From positions 1-9,862 of the forward strand of contig CALFEW010000815.1 in assembly GCA_937958365.1 (NCBI GenBank): a stretch of 9,862 bases of DNA, given 5' to 3'. Positions within the stretch are counted from its first letter, which is position 1; the number at the start of each line of letters is the position of its first letter. Shown here piece after piece: positions 7,215-9,862 of this stretch. This DNA comes from an uncultured Chloroflexota bacterium. GTDB taxonomy: Bacteria; Chloroflexota; Anaerolineae; Promineifilales; Promineifilaceae. The translations under genes were made by a program, and so were the position numbers. The notes under the pieces were generated by a model that searched no databases, was not told the DNA's origin, and was given only the letters and a program-made list of their open reading frames with translations.

Positions 7215-7248
7215 GCGGGGGCAGAGGGCAAGACACCCTCTGCCCCGC
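7215..7248. other. GC-rich stem-loop after the anti-sigma-like gene
   Basis: GGGGCAGAGGG (7218-7228) and CCCTCTGCCCC (7236-7246) pair perfectly over 11 bp around a 7-nt loop, and GC extends the stem past a one-base bulge. It lies about 47 nt downstream of the stop codon of the anti-sigma-like gene on the - strand. Neither strand has a T-tract after it, so it may be a 3' mRNA-stabilising structure or a factor-assisted stop rather than a classical terminator. Confidence 0.6.
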
Positions 7249-7294
7249 AGGTAAGCTCTAATTTGGCGGTAGAACGGCGATGAATGGGCCGCGC

Positions 7295-8380
7295 TTAGGA
7301 GTTGTCGTTGTTGCTGTCATCGTCGTTGTTGTCATCCCCATTGCTGTTGTCATCTTCGTTGTTATTGTCGTCATTGTCGTTGCTGTTGTCGTCGTCGTTA
7401 TCATCGTTGTTGTTGTCGCCATTGTCATCGTTGCTGTTGTCGTCGTTGTCGTTGCCTGGCGGGGGAACGGCCGTGTCTGTGGCCGCCGCGGTGGGTGGAG
7501 CAGTGGTAGGTGTGTTTTCCAGCGTGACCGTAGGCTGCGGCGTGTTGATTGGCCCTGGCGTCCCGGTGGCTTTGGGCGTGCTTTTCGGCGCGGATGTGTC
7601 GGTAGCCGTAGCCGGTGCGGTGGGTGAGGCGACGGCCGTTGGCGAAGGCGTGGGCCAGGGCGTGGGCCAGGGCGTGGGCAGCAGCATCGGTTCGCCGCCT
7701 TCCGGGATCAGAATCGAGAGGGCTATCAGGCTGCCCTGCCGTATGACGCCGGTGACGATAGCTGCCAGACCTACTTCCGGGCGACCTTCAATTTGGGTGT
7801 CAGCTTCAATCTGCACGGGAATACCGGCAATTTGCCAGACGCCGTCGGCGATGGTTTCAATGCTTCCTTCAAAAGCAACATCGTCGGCATCTTGTCCGGC
7901 AGCCAGCAGCGATTGGATCTCCTGACGGCGTGTTTCTTTGTACTCTTCGATGAGCTCCAGTTTGCGTTCGGCGTTCGTGGTGGCGCTGAGGCGCGTATTT
8001 TCGGCCAGACGTTTGAAGCTGTACAGCGCATCGCCCGGAACCGTTCTGGCCGACAAGGGGATCAACGTGGCGGCAAACAGGAACATGAACAGCGCCAGAC
8101 CGGCGATGGGGGCCAGGATACGCGGCCATCGCTGCCGCCAGCCAGTGGCCGGGCGGTGTGTGCGCAAGGATTCGGCCTGAGCCAGGAATGCCTGTTGCGA
8201 GCGGGCTTGTGCGCCGAGCGTGGGCTGCAAGTTGAGGTTGTTGAGGAGAACGGTTGTTTCGAGGAACGGCCGTAACTCCTCAGCCTGATCCGGGTAATTG
8301 TTTAAGATGGCGGCTAAGGGTTCGCCTCTTTCCAGTGCATCCAGGCAGGCAATGAGGATGTTTTCTAAATCCGTATTCAT
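7295..8380 (-). CDS. membrane anti-sigma-like protein, DUF5667/DUF5666 type with Asp/Asn-rich tail
   Basis: The 361-residue protein has a short cytoplasmic N-terminal region (about 1-85) containing ALERGEPLAAILNNYPDQAEELRPFL, like the sigma-binding leader of Chloroflexi DUF5667 proteins. One membrane helix lies at about 87-109. A DUF5667-like helical region follows (VPGDALYSFKRLAENTRL, 114-131, then a charged helix to 160), then a DUF5666-like beta segment (FEGSIETIADGVWQIAGIPV, 170-189, through 225). A Pro/Thr-rich stalk covers about 232-309, including a 12-nt coding tandem repeat giving PTPW. The tail at 310-361 is almost only Asp, Asn and Ser. The start ATG overlaps the sigma-factor stop in an ATGA, so the pair is translationally coupled. 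I infer that it holds the sigma factor at the membrane and senses something outside; direct anti-sigma activity is not shown by sequence alone. Confidence 0.85.
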   Translation of the reverse strand: MNTDLENILIACLDALERGEPLAAILNNYPDQAEELRPFLETTVLLNNLNLQPTLGAQARSQQAFLAQAESLRTHRPATGWRQRWPRILAPIAGLALFMFLFAATLIPLSARTVPGDALYSFKRLAENTRLSATTNAERKLELIEEYKETRRQEIQSLLAAGQDADDVAFEGSIETIADGVWQIAGIPVQIEADTQIEGRPEVGLAAIVTGVIRQGSLIALSILIPEGGEPMLLPTPWPTPWPTPSPTAVASPTAPATATDTSAPKSTPKATGTPGPINTPQPTVTLENTPTTAPPTAAATDTAVPPPGNDNDDNSNDDNGDNNNDDNDDDNSNDNDDNNNEDDNSNGDDNNDDDSNNDNS

Positions 8381-8922
8381 TCCCTCATCCCTCCCGGCAG
8401 CAAACGGCGCGTCAGTGCGGCCACGGCGCGCGCTTGCAGCATTTTGACGGAGCCTTCAGATTTACCCATCGTTTGCGCGGTTTCCTGGATAGACATGCCA
8501 AACCCAAACCGGAGGGCCAGCGCGTTCTGTTGTTCTTCGGTCAGTTCAGTGACGGCGTGGCGCAGCGCTTCTTTGGTCATCTTGGCCTCTAGCCTATCGT
8601 CCGACTTTTCATGGTGGGCGGGCATACTCTCATCCAGAGTTGTGTGGCGAAAGCGATAGTGATGACGATAATGATCTTTGACGACTCTGGACGCTACGCC
8701 AAACAGCCAGCCGCGCAGCGTATTACGGGGGGCCGTATGATCACGCAGCGCGCTGAGCAGACGAATGAACACTTCACTGGTCAGGTCCTCGGCTGTGTCA
8801 TGATCGTTGACACGTAGGAGTATGTAGCGAAAAACCGGCGTGTAGTACATGGTGTGGATTTCGGTCAGCGCATTGGAATCGAGTGAACGCGCCCGATCAA
8901 GTAATAGTAATTCGTCTTGCAC
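8377..8922 (-). CDS. ECF-type RNA polymerase sigma factor
   Basis: The 181-residue protein carries sigma region 2 (ALTEIHTMYYTPVFRYILLRV to LTSEVFIRLL, then TLRGWLFGVASRVV) and sigma region 4 with a helix-turn-helix (ELTEEQQNALALRFGFGMSIQETAQTMGKSEGSVK), the layout of extracytoplasmic-function sigma factors. I chose the GTG at 8922, giving MQDELLLLDRARSLDSN. It lies beyond a strong leader hairpin and has GGAG about 12 nt upstream. The alternative TTG at 8964 would add 14 residues, but it sits inside the hairpin arm and lacks a Shine-Dalgarno. The stop overlaps the ATG of the membrane anti-sigma-like gene by 4 bp, the usual arrangement of a sigma/anti-sigma pair. Target promoters are unknown; autoregulation is likely by analogy. 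Function is clear, the start less so. Confidence 0.92.
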   Translation of the reverse strand: MQDELLLLDRARSLDSNALTEIHTMYYTPVFRYILLRVNDHDTAEDLTSEVFIRLLSALRDHTAPRNTLRGWLFGVASRVVKDHYRHHYRFRHTTLDESMPAHHEKSDDRLEAKMTKEALRHAVTELTEEQQNALALRFGFGMSIQETAQTMGKSEGSVKMLQARAVAALTRRLLPGGMRE

Positions 8923-8957
8923 GTGCCGTTTTGTCTCCGTGGAGATTGGATTGATGC

Positions 8958-9003
8958 CGAACAACCCGCAGACGAAAGCATTGCCTGGTCTGCGGGTTGT
9001 TCG
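8958..9003 (-). promoter_or_regulatory. strong hairpin in the sigma-factor leader
   Basis: Arms 8958-8973 (CGAACAACCCGCAGAC) and 8988-9003 are perfect 16-bp inverted repeats around a 14-nt loop. It lies directly downstream of a TATAAT box, so it would fold at the very 5' end of the sigma-factor mRNA. No T-tract follows. It could stabilise the transcript, act as an operator dyad, or end transcription from the lipoprotein gene upstream. Confidence 0.7.
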
Positions 9004-9014
9004 AACGATGGCTA

Positions 9015-9020
9015 ATTATA
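9015..9020 (-). promoter_or_regulatory. candidate -10 box (TATAAT) for the sigma operon
   Basis: A perfect TATAAT lies on the - strand at 9020-9015, in the 93-nt gap between the lipoprotein stop and the sigma gene. A perfect TTGACA occurs at 9033-9028, but only 7 bp away instead of about 17, so the two cannot work as a normal pair. At the standard distance no good -35 is seen. Transcription from this box would start near 9008, just before the leader hairpin. Confidence 0.4.
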
Positions 9021-9057
9021 GCGTGCGTGTCAATGGGTACTATTTTGGGGCGTAGCC

Positions 9058-9735
9058 TTAATCATCGTTGTCATTGGAGTTGTCATCATTGGAATTGTCA
9101 TCGTTAGAGTTGTCATCGTTGGAATTGTCATCGTTGGAATTGTCATCGTTAGAGTTGTCATCGTTGGAATTGTCGTCGTTGGAATTACCGTTACTGTTAT
9201 CGTCGTTGGAATTGCCGTTACTGTTATCGTCGTTGGTGTTACCGTTACTGTTATCGTCGTTGGAATTACCGTTACTGTTATCGTCGTTGGTGTTACCGTT
9301 ACTGTTATCGTCGTTGGAGTTACCGTTACTGTTATCGTCGTTGGAATTGCCGTTACTGTTATCGTCGTTGGAATTGCCGTTACTGTTATCGTCGTTGGAG
9401 TTGCCGTTACTGTTGTCGTCGTTGGTGTTGCCGTTACTGTTGTCGTCGTTGGTGTTGCCATTGAAGCTGCTGGAGCTATTGGCGCTGCGTGCCGCGCTGC
9501 TGCTGGCGCTCCGCGTTGGCGCGCTGGTCGCGGTTGCCGGAATCTGATTGTTGGCGTCGCTGCTGGTGGTTTCAACGGCCGTCTGGTCATCTTGCCCTGC
9601 GGCGGTTTCCGGCGTGGCGCTGCTGGCCGGGGCGGCGGCCGGTTCGGGCGTGGCGGCAGCCGGGCTGCAAGCTACGATAAATAGACTGATGATTACCAAC
9701 ACAAACAACAATTTAATTAAACCGATATTTTTCAT
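9058..9735 (-). CDS. lipoprotein with long Asn/Asp/Ser tandem-repeat tail
   Basis: The 225-residue protein starts with a classical lipoprotein signal peptide: MKNIGLIK, a hydrophobic core and the lipobox FIVAC, with the lipidated cysteine at 23. It should be exported and anchored in the membrane. Residues 24-90 are low-complexity Ala/Ser/Thr/Pro. From 91 on the protein is purely repetitive: 11 copies of the nonapeptide NGN(S/T)NDDNS to residue 190, then six copies of NDDNS and a terminal NDNDD. No catalytic domain is visible, and I do not recognise a named family. The start is supported by AAGGAG seven bases upstream (9748-9743). It lies 5' of the sigma/anti-sigma pair on the same strand, and its tail composition matches that of the membrane partner. 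This suggests a shared envelope role such as cation binding or surface spacing, which is inference only. Confidence 0.85.
   Translation of the reverse strand: MKNIGLIKLLFVLVIISLFIVACSPAAATPEPAAAPASSATPETAAGQDDQTAVETTSSDANNQIPATATSAPTRSASSSAARSANSSSSFNGNTNDDNSNGNTNDDNSNGNSNDDNSNGNSNDDNSNGNSNDDNSNGNSNDDNSNGNTNDDNSNGNSNDDNSNGNTNDDNSNGNSNDDNSNGNSNDDNSNDDNSNDDNSNDDNSNDDNSNDDNSNDDNSNDNDD
9076..9465 (-). repeat. coding tandem repeats: 27-nt units then 15-nt units
   Basis: Within the lipoprotein gene, 9465-9166 consists of about eleven 27-nt units (NGN(S/T)NDDNS) and 9165-9076 of six 15-nt units (NDDNS). Units differ by synonymous changes and by Ser/Thr swaps. The 15-nt unit matches part of the 27-nt unit, so the two arrays probably arose from each other by slippage or unequal crossing-over. 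Both unit lengths keep the frame, so copy-number changes would alter tail length without breaking the gene. Confidence 0.95.
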
Positions 9736-9742
9736 GAAACTG

Positions 9743-9748
9743 CTCCTT
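9743..9748 (-). promoter_or_regulatory. ribosome-binding site of the lipoprotein gene
   Basis: AAGGAG on the - strand, seven bases before the ATG at 9735. It is the strongest Shine-Dalgarno in the window and suggests high expression of the lipoprotein. Confidence 0.8.
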
Positions 9749-9802
9749 TACTATTTGATTTGCTTATTAGTCGTTGAAAATTGAGAAAAGTAACGGGTGA
9801 TT

Positions 9803-9862
9803 GGAAGATTTAAGATTGAAGATTGATGTTCGATCTGTTGTTGATCTTCAATCTTCAATCTT
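9803..9862. repeat. AAGATTG heptad inverted repeat, cut by the window edge
   Basis: Bases 9812-9826 (AAGATTGAAGATTGA) and 9848-9862 are perfect 15-bp inverted repeats. The stretch reads as 7-bp words throughout (TTAAGAT TGAAGAT, later TCTTCAA TCTTCAA). The right arm probably continues past the window end. It lies upstream of the lipoprotein gene; the stretch 9749-9802 between them shows no clear promoter. Confidence 0.8.

Larger units (their letters stand above)
6970..7294. other. intergenic region between sigma module and housekeeping operon
   Basis: About 325 nt without a gene. It holds an intrinsic terminator (7021-7059), one intergenic copy of the ACGGCCGT octamer (7077-7084) and a GC-rich stem-loop (7215-7248). 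The stretch 7090-7200 shows no ORF, tRNA or recognisable riboswitch; there is a minor ACCCG/CGGGT dyad at 7113-7124. No heptad-type repeat is present here, unlike the other main gene gaps. A promoter for the operon below is expected on the left side but I cannot point to one. Confidence 0.6.
158..9582. repeat. dispersed palindromic octamer ACGGCCGT (22 copies)
   Basis: Copies start at 158, 413, 638, 717, 749, 805, 970, 1265, 1347, 2893, 3425, 4614, 4910, 4974, 5425, 6454, 6725, 7077, 7467, 7632, 8266 and 9575. They occur in genes of both strands and once in an intergenic gap (7077). At this base composition about 0.3 copies would be expected. Some copies extend to AACGGCCGTT or TAACGGCCGTTA (6725, 7077). 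In several genes the octamer is read as Thr-Ala-Val. Confidence 0.85.

Noticed and set aside
8923..8964. TTG at 8964 as the start of the sigma factor
   Set aside because: It lies within the arm of the leader hairpin and lacks a Shine-Dalgarno; the GTG at 8922 gives a more typical N terminus. Not excluded.
9015..9033. Standard sigma-70 promoter made of TTGACA and TATAAT
   Set aside because: The spacing is 7 bp, far from about 17, so they cannot be used together; only the TATAAT is kept as a weak candidate.
9076..9465. CRISPR array
   Set aside because: Units are contiguous without unique spacers and are translated as a regular peptide repeat.
9030..9590. 186-residue Thr/Ile/Val-repeat frame on the - strand, and + strand Leu/Ser-repeat frames at 9068-9547 and 7302-7925
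   Set aside because: They are other frames of the DNA encoding the Asp/Asn tails. The lipoprotein frame has a signal peptide and Shine-Dalgarno, and the anti-sigma frame has its own domains.

Overview
The window looks like a chromosomal segment from a member of the Chloroflexota (Anaerolineae/Ardenticatenia-like). The reasons are a GC-rich genome, an ECF sigma factor paired with a membrane protein of the DUF5667/DUF5666 type that ends in an Asp/Asn-rich tail, a large GT39-like membrane glycosyltransferase, and AT-rich short-period repeats in the gene gaps. This assignment is inferred from gene content and style; no marker gene was compared.

Layout. At the left edge, a + strand polytopic membrane glycosyltransferase-like gene (2-1087) is cut off at its 5' end. 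All other genes are on the - strand, so the reading order runs from right to left. The first module is a repeat-tailed lipoprotein (9735-9058), then an ECF sigma factor (8922-8377), which overlaps by 4 bp a membrane anti-sigma-like protein (8380-7295). An intrinsic terminator at about 7059-7021 separates this module from the next one. The second module is a housekeeping operon: a YacL-type PIN-TRAM membrane protein (6969-5911), gltX (5904-4540), cysS (4449-3007), rlmB (2946-2197) and an ADP-ribosylglycohydrolase (2077-1172). It resembles the Bacillus yacL-ispD-ispF-gltX-cysE-cysS-mrnC-rlmB neighbourhood with the intervening genes missing.

How the genes fit together. The housekeeping operon provides tRNA charging (Glu, Cys), 23S rRNA 2'-O-methylation and a putative membrane RNase; the ADP-ribosylglycohydrolase is probably a later addition, since it is bracketed by two copies of the same palindromic element. 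The sigma module probably couples an envelope condition to transcription: the sigma factor and its membrane partner are translationally coupled, and the membrane partner and the adjacent lipoprotein both expose Asp/Asn/Ser-rich tails.

The most unusual signals are not genes. (1) The palindromic octamer ACGGCCGT occurs 22 times by my manual count, where a fraction of one is expected; it recalls the HIP1 element of cyanobacteria. (2) Three of the four gaps in the housekeeping operon, the convergent gap at its end, the right edge and one site inside the glycosyltransferase CDS carry short-period (7 bp, or about 9-10 bp) inverted repeats with different words but the same architecture. Those in the gaps begin at or next to stop codons and sometimes supply them. 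(3) The lipoprotein tail is 11 nonapeptide repeats followed by 6 pentapeptide repeats.
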